Notes: generated from the letters alone by a model not told the origin. DNA of 64,000 nt from Saccharothrix sp. ST-888 (GCF_000955975.1 NZ_JYJF01000017.1:1-64000), one strand, 5' to 3'; positions 7,676 through 17,066 are shown, counted from the first letter of the stretch. Numbers and translations: made by a program.

Positions 7676-8721
7676 CCGCCGACCGCCTTCCTCAGCGGAG
7701 AAGCCGCGGTCTCTGCGGCGTGATCCAGTGGGATTGCGTCGATTGCCTCCTTCGTCACGCGTTCGGTGCCGCAGAGGATGGCGTCGATCGCGGCTCCTCG
7801 GATGGCGTGGGACAGGGCTCCGATCATTCCGTCGGTCCGGTTGTGGAGATAGCGGTCGAGCTTGACCAGGCTGCCGGGCGGGTGATCGTGCAGCAGCAGG
7901 GTGTTCTCCAGGGTGGCCACCAGCCCCTTCCACTCGGCGCCGTAAGGGAACGGACGGGTGGGGACGAGCGTGAAGCGGCCCGCGATCTGGGCCCCGCGGG
8001 TGCCGGCCAGAAGTTCGCTGTCCTCGACGCCGATGCCTGCGTAGACGAATGTCGCGGGGATGCGCTCGGAGAAGTACTTCAAGGTGTCGGAGACTTCGGC
8101 GCCGGACCGGGTGGTCTGCGAGATGTTGTGGATCTCGTCGACCAGGACCAGGCCGGTGCGGGTGTCGGTGCAGACACCGACCACAGCCTCGATGATGTCG
8201 GTCATGTTCAGCCGGGACCGGATGGGCAGGCCCAGGAATCGGGCGAACTCTGCGGCGACCATGCGGGCGGTCGCTGCCGGCGGAACGGTGATGTAGAGCA
8301 CCGGGATGCGGTCCGGGACATGGGGATGTCGGGCTCGGTCGAGGAGTTCGTGGGCTCTTCCGAGCTGGGTGATGGCGATGGTCTTGCCGGTGCCGGGCAG
8401 GCCGGAGACGATCAGGCCGCGGCGGGCGCTGATCGCGTGCCGGTTGAGCAGAACGAGACGACGGCCGCAGGTGACCGTCTTCTCGACGAAGGACGTGGCG
8501 ACCACGAGCATCCGGGCGTGGTGGTCCATGCGGGCCTCGTCGTAGAGGTCCCGATCTGTCGCAGACAGCCGCTGCAACTCGTCGGGAGGCAGCAGGGCTG
8601 GGGGTTCGGGCGAGCCGTCGACGAATCTCCGCCATCCGTCCAGGGTGGTCAGCTGCCGGTTGGCCTCGACGTCGGCCTCCTGCGGCGCGATGTGCCGGAC
8701 AACCGGCTCGGAGATGGTCAC
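7672..8721 (-). CDS. tnsC: TnsC/TniB-like AAA+ ATPase
   Basis: This 349-residue protein is the transposition regulator ATPase, which links target recognition by TniQ with the TnsA/TnsB transposase. Walker A GLPGTGKT is at 107-114 and Walker B LVLVDE at 190-195, followed by HN as in TniB/TnsC proteins. A sensor-like region with YAGIGVEDSELL follows. The GTG start at 8721 overlaps the stop of the second tnsB frame by four bases (GTGA). The frame is intact. Confidence 0.9.
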   Translation of the reverse strand: MTISEPVVRHIAPQEADVEANRQLTTLDGWRRFVDGSPEPPALLPPDELQRLSATDRDLYDEARMDHHARMLVVATSFVEKTVTCGRRLVLLNRHAISARRGLIVSGLPGTGKTIAITQLGRAHELLDRARHPHVPDRIPVLYITVPPAATARMVAAEFARFLGLPIRSRLNMTDIIEAVVGVCTDTRTGLVLVDEIHNISQTTRSGAEVSDTLKYFSERIPATFVYAGIGVEDSELLAGTRGAQIAGRFTLVPTRPFPYGAEWKGLVATLENTLLLHDHPPGSLVKLDRYLHNRTDGMIGALSHAIRGAAIDAILCGTERVTKEAIDAIPLDHAAETAASPLRKAVGG

Positions 8722-10611
8722 GGGCGCCTCCAGGGGTTGGCGAGCGGGTCGAACAGGCCCAGCGGGATGACCTCGGCGAGGTCGGTGTCCGCCTCGTCGT
8801 CGTGTGCCGGCTGGGCTGCAAGCGGGTCGGGGATCGGCCGGTCAATGTTGGTGGCCCGGGTGCGGGCGGCGACCCGGCGGTCCTGCCGTGACCGCTTGGA
8901 CGGGCGGGCTTTCTCCTCGTCGGGGCCGTCGTAGGCGCGACTGAGCAGGGCCGCCGCCGCATCCGCGATCTGCTCCTCGGTTCCGCCGGGAACCTGCGCG
9001 CGGGCGTGGTCCCAGGCCATCTCGCCGAACGGGGCACCGACGCGGTGCAGGTGCTTCCAGAACACGGTGATCCACCCGTCTGCCCCGCCCCGCCGGTCGC
9101 GTACCCAGATCCGGGAGACGTCGTAGGGATCGTGGTGGATCTCCCACAAGCCCTTCTTCTCCGCGACCCCGGAGTGCTGACGGCGCAAAGGGTTCAACTC
9201 GTGGCTGTCGTAGGTGCGGTGCTTGATCCGGATGCCGTAGGCGTTGATCGCCTGCCAGCGTTCGGGCAGCAGCTCGACGTAGTCCTCGCCGTTCAGCGGG
9301 GCCGGGACGTAGCCGCACGACTCAAGCAGCATCGCGTACTTCTCGTTCGGCGAGAACGCCCGTTTCGGGGCATCCGGGTCCCGTAGCGCGTCATGAGGCC
9401 TGGTTTGCCAGACAGGTCCCGGTGATCCATTCGTCCAGGAGGTCCTGGAGTTCGGGCAGAGACCACAGCGGCCCGTTCTCCAGGCCCCGGCCGCGGCGTT
9501 CCCTCGAGCGTCCGGTGTAGCCCGCGACGTACTGCGCGAACAGCGTCGCCACCGAGCCCAGGGTCTTCTCGATCGTGCCCTTCTCGAAGGGCGAAGCCTT
9601 GTGTGTCGGCTGGAGCGTGATGCCCAGATAGCGGCAGGACGCACGGAAGTTGTTCGAGATGAAGACCTTTCCGTGGTCGCAGACGATCGTCTCCGGCACG
9701 ATCACCGGCCTTGCTGCCGCGTGTGCCAGCCGCTCGTCCAGAGACAGCAACCGCCGGTGCGGCAGCACCGAACGGGACATCCGCAGAGCCTCCGACCAGC
9801 CCGGCCGCATCATCTCAGGCGTGATACTGCGAGCCAGGAGAGCGGAGGCATCAGCCGCCTTCGTCGAAGGCCGCAGCACCGCGGCGGTGATCGACCTGGT
9901 CGCGATATCGACCATCGCCGTCATCTCGACCTTCTCGGCGATCCCGTCGTCCAGCCGCACCAGGACATCCAGCGGGGTGGAGTCGATCTGCATCAACTCG
10001 CCCGGAGCACCGGCCGGCAACTCCCCGAACGGGCCGGACGGACGTGCATGGACCGACCGCCGTGTGGTCGCGGAACCAGTCGCGTGCGTCCCGGTGGCCA
10101 ACTTGTCGAACAAGCGGTAGAGCGTGCGGTCGGACGGCACTTCGATCCGGTCCCCGTCCTCACGGGACACCAGAAGCTGCTTGGCCCGCCAGACGACGAA
10201 ACCGATTGTCTTCGACGACGCGTCGGCTGTTTCGGTGATCGCCTGCTGCATCGCCTCGACCACCGCCGGGGCAACCCGGCCGAAGGCGGGCATCTGCTTG
10301 GCCGACCGGCCGTCCGCCAGCCCGACCAATCCGTCGCGCTGATATCGCTGGCGTCGCTGCTTGATGCCGCTGGCCGTCACCGTATGCCCGGCCGCCGTCA
10401 GCTCGGCCGCTTTGGCTCGCTCACGCTCCGCCAGTGAGTGTCGGCCCGGGTCGAACTCCGGTCGCGGCACCGACCCCCGGGGAGCATCCGGCGTCAGCCC
10501 GTGAAGCACCTCCAGAATGTGCTTCTCCCACCAAAGAGCCTGGTCAGCAGCACTCTTGGGAAACTCCGCGAGCCGCGACGTCGGTGGAACCCGCCGCCTG
10601 CCGTCCGTCAT
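8718..10611 (-). pseudogene. tnsB: TnsB/TniA-like DDE transposase with a frameshift
   Basis: The gene encodes the Mu/TnsB-type transposase that cuts and joins the 3' ends. The first frame (10611-9391, 406 residues) has an N-terminal helix-turn-helix region and the full catalytic DDE core: Asp210 in MQIDST, Asp312 in VCDHGK and Glu348 in KGTIEK. It then stops after LANQAS. The normal continuation, VWQTRPHDALRDP followed by the Mu C-terminal beta-barrel domain, is in the next frame to 8718. The switch lies at about 9400-9425 and equals one extra base or a +1 shift. It could be an inactivating mutation, a sequencing error or a programmed shift. The start overlaps the tnsA stop (ATGA). Confidence 0.85.
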
Positions 10612-11360
10612 TCCGTACCTCCTCCGGGCAGGCCCACGACTGTGCGCGGCCCCAGAAGTTCCTCTTCCAGCCCTGCGGCGACCAGGTCCCGGCGCCAAAG
10701 CAGATGGAACAGCGAAGGAAGCGTCGCGAGCCGGTCTCCGGCGGCATCGGCCCCAGCCAGCAGCAGACCCGGCTCCGCGAAGACCTCCAGCAGCCGGTCC
10801 GCGGCAGGGCAGCGCAGGCAGCGAGGGTGCCGGTAACGCGAGAGCCACCGCACGTTCGCCAGCAACACGGGCTCCGGCACCCCCACCCGCTCGAACTCCC
10901 ACCCAGCCTGGACGCAGGCCAGGCGCGTCACCGCGAACGCCTCAGCGTCCTGTGGCGCGATCCGGTCCTCGGCGCGGACGTCGACCACCACAGCCGAGCC
11001 GTCCGCACGGCGAACGAAGTAGTCCGGGGCGTGCCGCCGCTCACGCTCGCCGTCGTGCCAGTGCAGCCAAAACGGCTGAGAGCCGATCCCGACGACCGCC
11101 GGATCAAAGTCCATCAGCACGAGCCGGTCGCGCTCCAGCCACGACTCGAAGCCGACGTGCTGTCCGGTGGTCGCAGCCCAGTACCAGCCGGGAAAGTGAC
11201 GCTCACCCCGCGACCAGCGGAACGGCCGCACAGGAGCGACATGCTCAAACCGAGACGTCACACAATCCAGCATCGGACGCCGCACCCGTCCGTGCACGGG
11301 GCTCATGTACGACAGCTCGACGTATGCCCCGCCGGACTCCACACCAGCCGGTATAGCCAC
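10608..11360 (-). CDS. tnsA: TnsA-like heteromeric transposase endonuclease
   Basis: This 250-residue protein resembles the TnsA endonuclease that cuts the 5' strands in Tn7-like transposition. The nuclease core is at about residues 65-130: Glu in VGFESWLERD, Asp in RHAPDYF, then VVVDVRAED where canonical nucleases have (D/Q)xK. The Lys position appears to be Arg here. The C-terminal half, with a CLRC motif, is likely to contact TnsC. The GTG start at 11360 is the first in the frame; a later start is possible. It is the first gene of the operon, about 100 bases inside the right inverted repeat. Confidence 0.8.
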   Translation of the reverse strand: MAIPAGVESGGAYVELSYMSPVHGRVRRPMLDCVTSRFEHVAPVRPFRWSRGERHFPGWYWAATTGQHVGFESWLERDRLVLMDFDPAVVGIGSQPFWLHWHDGERERRHAPDYFVRRADGSAVVVDVRAEDRIAPQDAEAFAVTRLACVQAGWEFERVGVPEPVLLANVRWLSRYRHPRCLRCPAADRLLEVFAEPGLLLAGADAAGDRLATLPSLFHLLWRRDLVAAGLEEELLGPRTVVGLPGGGTE

Positions 11361-11596
11361 CCAACACCCCCAGCACGTCTACCTCACACGACTAGGTTCG
11401 CTGGCAACGAGGCCCGAACGGCTGGATTCACTGTCAAACGCCTCGATTGGATGACAGCAGACAACACAACCTGTGCCAGAACCCCAGAACGGACAGCAAA
11501 TGTTCACCACTTCGGGAGGCGCCTGAGCTGCCGCAGAAATCGAACTCCTTGCATGCTGGGGCGTAGCGGGGGGAGCCGCTCGAGCTCCTTTGTCTC
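11361..11596. other. right end of the Tn7-like element and junction DNA
   Basis: No gene. It holds the promoter side of tnsA, the right inverted repeat, and a short stretch before the hairpin at 11597. The base composition is less GC-rich than its surroundings near the transposon end. Confidence 0.4.
11464..11482 (-). repeat. right inverted repeat of the Tn7-like element
   Basis: The sequence acacaacctgtgccagaac is the exact reverse complement of 6862-6880. Confidence 0.75.
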
Positions 11597-11640
11597 AGCC
11601 CCGACAGCCGAGGGCCTTCGGGGCCTCGGCTGTCGGGGCT
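11597..11640 (-). terminator. strong stem-loop between gcvH and the Tn7-like element
   Basis: A 17-base-pair perfect GC-rich stem (arms starting at 11597 and ending at 11640) with a GCCTTCGGGGC top lies about 70 bases downstream of the gcvH stop codon on the minus strand. It is a probable terminator for gcvH. Confidence 0.6.
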
Positions 11641-11711
11641 GCGATCCGATCAAGATCGTGACCAGACCGAGCCTGCGAGCGCGCTGCGACCGGCGCCTTA
11701 CAGCAGGGTGA

Positions 11712-12089
11712 TCACTGCCTGGCCAGGTATACGTCGGCGCTGATCAGGTGGTCGGTAGTGGCGCCCGCCGCCAGCTTGATCTTGAACAGCCAGGCGGCAT
11801 ACGCGTCGCTGTTTACTGACTCGGGAGAGCCGGCGGCGTCGGTGTTCGGCGCGATAATCTCGCCGGTACCCGGGCTGTAGAGGTCACAGGCGGCCTTGGT
11901 CGACTCCACGATGGCGATGGCCTCACCAGTCTTGACCTGCCTGCCCGCGTGGGGCAGTTCCAGGAACACGATGTCCCCGAGCTGCTCCTGGGCGAAGTCG
12001 GTGATGCCGACCGTCAGCGTTCCGTCGGCTTCGATACGGACCCACTCGTGCGTGTCGGTGTACTTGAGATCGGCAGGGGTGTTCGGCAT
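11712..12089 (-). CDS. gcvH: glycine cleavage system H protein
   Basis: This 125-residue protein is a full-length GcvH, the lipoyl carrier that shuttles the aminomethyl group between the P, T and L proteins. The lipoylated Lys65 is in the conserved VESTKAACDLYSP motif, and the N-terminal TDTHEWVRIE signature is intact. The ATG start at 12089 has aggag nine bases upstream. No gcvP or gcvT is present, so it is an orphan copy; the core genome should have its own gcv genes. A decayed IS5-type element begins almost at the ribosome binding site, so the original promoter may be gone. Confidence 0.93.
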   Translation of the reverse strand: MPNTPADLKYTDTHEWVRIEADGTLTVGITDFAQEQLGDIVFLELPHAGRQVKTGEAIAIVESTKAACDLYSPGTGEIIAPNTDAAGSPESVNSDAYAAWLFKIKLAAGATTDHLISADVYLARQ

Positions 12090-12144
12090 GGCAGGGGGCT
12101 CCTCTAAAGCGTGTCTCTTTGATCGGCTCAGCAGTTGATCGGAT

Positions 12145-13001
12145 GTGTCTGTCCGGTTGGTGATCAGTGATGCGATGTGGGACCGGATCGAGCCGTTGAT
12201 GCCAGCCGATCCGGTCCGTGGGCGGCGGTGGGCGGACCACCGCCGCACCCTGGAGGCGATCGCATGGAAGTACGCACGTGCTCGCCGTGGCGGGACCTGC
12301 CGAACGAGCTGGGCCCGTTCCAGACCGCGCACAAGCGGCTGCTGCGCTGGGCGGTCGACGGCACATGGGAGAAGCTGTTCGCCGCCGTCCTGGCCGCGGC
12401 GGACACCGACGACGACATCGGCTGGACCGCCTCCGTCGACTCCACGGTCTGCCGGCCCCACCAGCACGCGGCCGGTGCCCGCAAAGGGTGACAGCCTCCG
12501 CGGCGAGCCCTCCGACCACGCGATCGGCAGGTCCCGTGGCGGGCTGAGCACCAAGATCCACCTGGCCAGTGACGCCCGCGCGCGGCCACTGGCGATCGTC
12601 CTGACGGCCGGGCAGGCCGGCGACGCGCCCGTCTTCGGCACGGTCATGGCCGCGATCCGCGTGCCCGCGCCGGGCCCGGGCGTCCACGCATCCGGCCCGA
12701 CACGGTGATCGCGGATCGCGCGTACTCCGCCCGCGCGATCCGCTCCCACCTGCGGGAACGCCATATCCGTGCGGTCATCCCGCAGCCGGTGGACCAGATC
12801 CGCAACCGGCTGCGGCGCGGTTCACACGGCGGACGCCCACCCGGATTCGACCGTGAGGCGTACAAAGAGCGCAACACGGTCGAGCGGTGTATCAACCGGC
12901 TGAAGCAGTGGCGGGGCCTGGCCATGCGCACCGACAAACTCGCCATCGCCTACCAGGCCGCGCTGCACGTCGCAGCCATCCTCATCTGGCTCCGCAGATG
13001 A
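12145..13001 (+). pseudogene. IS5-family transposase, frame-disrupted
   Basis: Segments of an IS5-type DDE transposase occur in order but in alternating frames: ISDAMWDRIEPLMP at 12169, then SPWRDLPNELGPFQTAHK in a second frame, then GRSRGGLSTKIHLASDAR and LTAGQAGDAPVF in the first, then VIADRAYSARAIRSHLRER and YKERNTVERCINRLKQWRG to the end. At least three frame changes are needed, more than the single programmed shift known in some IS5 groups, so the gene is inactive. The left boundary is close to the gcgtgtctctttgatc sequence near 12110, and no clean inverted copy is visible at the right end. It lies between gcvH and the binding-protein gene. Confidence 0.8.
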
Positions 13002-13014
13002 CCAGGCGACAGAC

Positions 13015-13707
13015 CTACAGCGGCGAGCTGAAGTACTTCTCGCCGATCTTGGCGAGCACGCCGTTGCTCTTGACCTTCTCCAGCGCCTCGTCGAGCTTCT
13101 GCCGTCGGTCATCACCCTTCCTGACCGCGATGGCCTTGGGGCCGAAGTAAGCGGCGTCGGTGATCGGTGAACCGGCGGCGAACCCCTTGCCCGCGTCGGT
13201 CCGGAGGAAGGCTTCCTCGATGACCCGGGGGTCAGCCAGGACTGCGTCCAGGCGCCCCGCCGTGAGGTCGAGCAGGATCGCGTCCACCGCCCCGTAGCGG
13301 AGGACAGTAGCCCCCTTGGGGGCGCACACTTGCATGGCGTACCGGTCGAACACCGATCCGCTCTGCACGCCGACCTTCTTGCCAGACAGGTTCTGCACTG
13401 TTGCCTCCGGCCCGTCACTACGCATGGCGAAGACGCCCGATGCGTCCGCAAGGTACGGCGCGGTGAAGTCGACCACCTTCTCCCGGTCTGCCGTTGCATC
13501 GAGGAACGCGATGATCGCGTCTACCTTGCGGAGCCTCAACGCGGGGAGCAGAGCATCGAACTCCTGCTCGATGATCGTGATCGGCTCGCCGAGTTCCTCG
13601 GCGAGCGCCTGCGCCACGTCGTAGTCGAAGCCGGCGACGTTGCCGTCGGGCTGCTTGAACGCAATCGGCGCAAGGGCCGCTTCGATCCCGAACTTGAAGC
13701 CAGCCAT
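13015..13707 (-). CDS. solute-binding protein family 3 (ABC amino-acid type), no signal peptide
   Basis: This 230-residue protein has the periplasmic-type amino-acid-binding fold of SBP family 3: GFDYDVAQALAEELG, then AIIAFLDATADREKVVDFT and GKKVGVQSGSVFD, and a C-terminal LAKIGEKYFSS. Normally such proteins are lipoproteins with a lipobox in Gram-positives. Here the ATG at 13707 (gaggaag six bases upstream) starts directly with the mature fold (MAGFKFGIEAALAPIAF), so it should stay in the cytoplasm unless a start further upstream encodes an export signal; the upstream in-frame sequence is not signal-like. No permease or ATPase gene is adjacent. The IS5 remnant lies directly behind the stop. 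Confidence 0.85.
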   Translation of the reverse strand: MAGFKFGIEAALAPIAFKQPDGNVAGFDYDVAQALAEELGEPITIIEQEFDALLPALRLRKVDAIIAFLDATADREKVVDFTAPYLADASGVFAMRSDGPEATVQNLSGKKVGVQSGSVFDRYAMQVCAPKGATVLRYGAVDAILLDLTAGRLDAVLADPRVIEEAFLRTDAGKGFAAGSPITDAAYFGPKAIAVRKGDDRRQKLDEALEKVKSNGVLAKIGEKYFSSPL

Positions 13708-13874
13708 GCTTCCTCCTCTGTTGGATGGGCAAGACGGGCCGGGTGCGGCTTGGACGCTCGGCCCACTGCTGGCCCAGCCCACAGGGTCTCGCAACTCATC
13801 GTATCGCGCATGTCACTTCAGGTGATCGAGAGAGGGTTGGCGCTTCGAGAGGGAGGACGCCGCCGCGACCTGGA

Positions 13875-14135
13875 AGAGGATGTTCGGCCACCATCCGCTG
13901 TTTGCGTTCGTCGACCATGGCGCGAGCGGTGCCGGGGGAATCGGTGGCGGGCCTGCTTCGGCCCGGGAACGCGGGCGTCAACACCGCCGCCGACCACATC
14001 GAAGTCGCCGGGCCCGCGCTCGCCCAGCTGCCGCAGAAGCACCGGCGCGGGCGGCAGACCCTGATCCGCACCGATTCCGGTGGTGGCACTCACGAGTTCG
14101 TGGACTGGCTCGCCGCGTCCGGTTTTGGGGAGGCT
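13875..14135 (+). pseudogene. IS1380-family transposase fragment
   Basis: Two adjoining frames give HHPLFAFVDHG and then GESVAGLLRPGNAGVNTAAD and QTLIRTDSGGGTHEFVDWL, which are typical of the IS1380 transposase catalytic region. Both ends of the gene are missing and a frame change lies near 13925. A non-coding stretch of about 280 bases to 14414 follows and should hold the promoter of the next gene. Confidence 0.75.
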
Positions 14136-14414
14136 CCCGAATTAGGCGCCGGGTGCGCGGGCGGGCGGCTGCGGGCGCCTTCTCGGTGTTGGCGGGCGCC
14201 TCGCTGCTGCGGCGGAAGGGGCGGATGGTGCCCTCTGAGCCGTTTGGCGGAAATTGGCTGGTCTGTCGGTCATGCCGGTCGTGCGCGGTTGTGCTGTGTG
14301 TCATATGCCGGTCACAGTGTGCGGGGTGCTTGCGCCGGGTTTGGGCAGTTCCTTCTACTAAGGCGAACATTCGATCGATTGCTCCCTTCTGTCGTGGTTC
14401 GGAGGCGGGTCTCT

Positions 14415-16970
14415 GTGTCAGTACGTGTGGGTGACATCCGGGAAGTCCTTGAGCGGGCGGCGCCGGGTGGAGTGGTCGAGATCCCGGTGTCCGTGCTGAA
14501 CGGCCATGCGCCCGACGCGCGGCTGGTGTTCCGTGGTGGCCAGCTGCGGGTCGAGGGTGCGGTGTGCGATCTGAAGGAGTTGTGGATCACCGGGCAGGCC
14601 GCCACGACCGCTTCTGCGTCCCCGGTGCCGGTCCGCATCGCCTTCACGGGCGATGGTGAGCTGGTGACCGGGACGTTGGCCGCCGCCGATCTCGGCGAGG
14701 GCCGCGGGCTGGTCCTGATCGACGGTGCCGTGGACGGCGCCGAGCTACCCCCGGGGGCGTGGGCGGTGGTGGACGGCCGGGCTTTGCGGCTGACCGCGCG
14801 GGCCCCTGCGGCCCAGACCGATTCCGGGCGGCGGGACGGCCTGGGCCGGCCCCTGCCCCCGGTGCGCGTGCGGACGGCAGCCGAACGTGAACGGGACCGT
14901 AGGCCGCAGGCCCTGGTGACCGAGCAGGGCATCCTGGTGCCCCGGTCGCCGGTGTTCCGGCGGCGGGGGGCGCGGGTTCTTGAGTCGCCGATGGTGCGTG
15001 GGTGGTCGCCGATCGGTACACCGAGTGGTGACAACGGCATCAGCGTGAACTACGAGAATCCGCCGGTGCGGATCGCGGGGGCGCTGACGGCGCTGCCGAT
15101 CTCCCGCGATGGCTACCACACGGTGGTCGGCGGGACGTTGCTGGTGGATACCGGCGCGTTCAACGGGACTCTGATGGGCGCGTACTACGAGGGAGACGAT
15201 GTAGGCCCGTCGCTGTTCGCCTTTGGCTCGCTGGGCAGCGAGACCGGGTTCACGCCTCCTCCCTTGCAGGTGCGCGGCATCGCCGCCGGGTTCGGCTGGA
15301 ACAGCCGGGTGCGGGTGCCGTCCGCGGAGACCCTGGGGGAGTTCCCGTTCCTGCGCGCGCTCGACGACCCGGGCGCGGGCAAGGACGAGGTCGATCCGCT
15401 GGAGGTGCTGAAAAATCTGATCGGCCCCGGCGGGTGGGTGAGTCCGCAGGAGGGTGATCTGTGGCTGGCCGCCGGTCTGGCGTTCGACTGCTTCGCGTCC
15501 TTCAAGGGCCGGATGATGGCCCTGGTCCAGACGGGTTCGGATCTGACGATCAGCCTGCTGGGGATCGGCGGGGCCGAGCTGCCCACGAAGGGCGACTGGA
15601 AGATCGCCCGGCTGGAGATCGGTATCGAGGCGACGCTGCGGCCGAAGGCCGGCGAGCTGAGCCTGAGCGCCGGGTTCACCGAGAAGACCTTCATCATCGA
15701 CCCGAACTGCAAGCTGCACGGCGGCGTCGGGATGAAGTTCTGGTTCGGCAACCATCCCAAGGCCGGGGATTTCGCGCTGATCCTCGGCGCCATCCCGCCG
15801 GACCGCCAGGTGCCCGCCCACTACCCCAAGCAGCAGCCCGCCGGCCTGACCTGGGGCATCGGCTCCACGGTCAGTATCAAAGGCAGTGCCTATGCCGCGC
15901 TGACGCCCAAGTCGCTGATGGCCGGCGGCTCGCTGGAGGTCACCTTCCACGCCGGGATGCTGCGGGCCTGGCTGATCGCCAAGGTGGACGCCCTCGTTGA
16001 GTGGAACCCCTTCTACTTCGATGTGGGCATCGGCGTCCGGGTCGGTGTCTCGGCCACCATCAAGGTGTGGTTCGTGCGCATCACGATCTCCATCGAGATC
16101 GGGGTCGACGTGCGGGTGTGGGGGCCGTCGGTGGGTGGTGAGGCCACCGTCCACCTGTGGTTCATCTCCTTCACCATCGGGTTCGGCGCGGACCGCCGCG
16201 ATGACGAACCCGCGTTGGGCTGGGGCGGTTTCCAGGGCATGCTGCCCCCGCCCACGGCCATGGTCCGTACCGTCCCGGTGTCCGGATACACCGGTGAGAG
16301 CACCCCCGAGGTCGGCGCCCGCAGTGCTACCAAGCCGTGGCTGGTCGACAGCGGCGGTTTCACCTTCACCGCGGACACCCAGGCGCCGGTCAGCAAGCTG
16401 TACCTGGACCGCGACAGCACCGAGCCGCAGGCGACCGCCCAGGCGGTGGACATCCTGCCCATGCGCGTCAGGGGCCGGGAGAGCGAACTTCGCGTCTGGC
16501 TCGACTACAACAACACCACCGAGAGCCTTGCGGACTGGGGCTGCACGCTGATCCGCGGCAGTGTCGTCAACGGCCTGTGGGGCACGAGTGCGGGCGGGGG
16601 CGGTGACGGGCTGCTGCCCGACCGGGTTCTCGGGGCCCGGCTGGTGTCGCCGCCGGTGAAGTACGGCGCCAACACCGGGTTCATCGACGAGAAGGGCATC
16701 TCCTTCGACCCGATGGCGCCGGACGGCAACCAGCCGCTGTCCGCGGACGAGGCACCCTCCGGCGCCCGGCCGCAACGTACCTGCGAGGTGATCGGGAAGA
16801 TCCAGGACGGTATCGACGCGGCCGGCACCCGCGGCAACCGTTCCGCCCTCATCAGCGCGCTGGAGGGTCTGGGTGTCGAACTCGGCCCACTCGATGCCGA
16901 CCTGAGCGGGTACGCCCGGGCCGCGGGCACCGCCTTCACCGCGCATCCGATGCTGGTGCCCGCCGCCTGA
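14415..16970 (+). CDS. DUF6603-type large protein (cassette gene 1)
   Basis: This 851-residue protein resembles the DUF6603 family of unknown function. The N-terminal 170 residues form a separate beta-rich domain with repeated VRIAFTGDGELVTGTLAA-like strands. The long central part (about 230-600) has many alternating hydrophobic strands (FDVGIGVRVGVSATIKVWFV, then ITISIEIGVDVRVWG and VHLWFISFTIGFGA), like a large beta-barrel or beta-sandwich, and the motif GLAAGFGWN-like GIAAGFGWNSRVRVPS. There is no signal peptide. The GTG start at 14415 has ggagg nine bases upstream. It opens a four-gene plus-strand cassette with 96- to 53-base gaps, which suggests one transcription unit. The function is unknown. 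Confidence 0.7.
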   Translation: MSVRVGDIREVLERAAPGGVVEIPVSVLNGHAPDARLVFRGGQLRVEGAVCDLKELWITGQAATTASASPVPVRIAFTGDGELVTGTLAAADLGEGRGLVLIDGAVDGAELPPGAWAVVDGRALRLTARAPAAQTDSGRRDGLGRPLPPVRVRTAAERERDRRPQALVTEQGILVPRSPVFRRRGARVLESPMVRGWSPIGTPSGDNGISVNYENPPVRIAGALTALPISRDGYHTVVGGTLLVDTGAFNGTLMGAYYEGDDVGPSLFAFGSLGSETGFTPPPLQVRGIAAGFGWNSRVRVPSAETLGEFPFLRALDDPGAGKDEVDPLEVLKNLIGPGGWVSPQEGDLWLAAGLAFDCFASFKGRMMALVQTGSDLTISLLGIGGAELPTKGDWKIARLEIGIEATLRPKAGELSLSAGFTEKTFIIDPNCKLHGGVGMKFWFGNHPKAGDFALILGAIPPDRQVPAHYPKQQPAGLTWGIGSTVSIKGSAYAALTPKSLMAGGSLEVTFHAGMLRAWLIAKVDALVEWNPFYFDVGIGVRVGVSATIKVWFVRITISIEIGVDVRVWGPSVGGEATVHLWFISFTIGFGADRRDDEPALGWGGFQGMLPPPTAMVRTVPVSGYTGESTPEVGARSATKPWLVDSGGFTFTADTQAPVSKLYLDRDSTEPQATAQAVDILPMRVRGRESELRVWLDYNNTTESLADWGCTLIRGSVVNGLWGTSAGGGGDGLLPDRVLGARLVSPPVKYGANTGFIDEKGISFDPMAPDGNQPLSADEAPSGARPQRTCEVIGKIQDGIDAAGTRGNRSALISALEGLGVELGPLDADLSGYARAAGTAFTAHPMLVPAA

Positions 16971-17066
16971 TCCGGCCCGCCCGAGACCACCACCGGCCGG
17001 ACCGCTCCAGCCGCCGGGCGGCTCGCTGCCCGTGTTCTCAGCCGCCCCTGTCGAAAGGCACTCTTT

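Larger units (their letters stand above)
6847..11495 (-). mobile_element. Tn7-like transposon (tnsA-tnsB-tnsC-tniQ), no cargo
   Basis: Four minus-strand genes in the order tnsA, tnsB, tnsC, tniQ, each overlapping the next by four bases (ATGA or GTGA), are flanked by a perfect 19-base inverted repeat (6862-6880 and 11464-11482). The set matches heteromeric Tn7/Tn5053-type transposons: an endonuclease, a DDE transposase, an AAA+ regulator and a target-site protein. The exact ends are not certain; both sides have a TGT about 13-15 bases outside the repeat, but I found no target-site duplication. There is no room for cargo genes and no CRISPR array or Cas gene in the window. Confidence 0.8.

Noticed and set aside
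7061..9037. A 658-codon minus-strand frame
   Set aside because: Only its last 204 codons are TniQ. The upstream part overlaps tnsC in another frame and has an Arg/Pro-rich shadow composition.
6847..11495. CRISPR-associated transposon
   Set aside because: The Tn7-like genes raised the idea, but I see no repeat-spacer array and no Cas gene anywhere in the window.
11495..11510. The tgttcacc sequence as the right terminal base of the Tn7-like element
   Set aside because: It also occurs at the left end but in direct rather than inverted orientation, so it cannot be the mirrored terminus.
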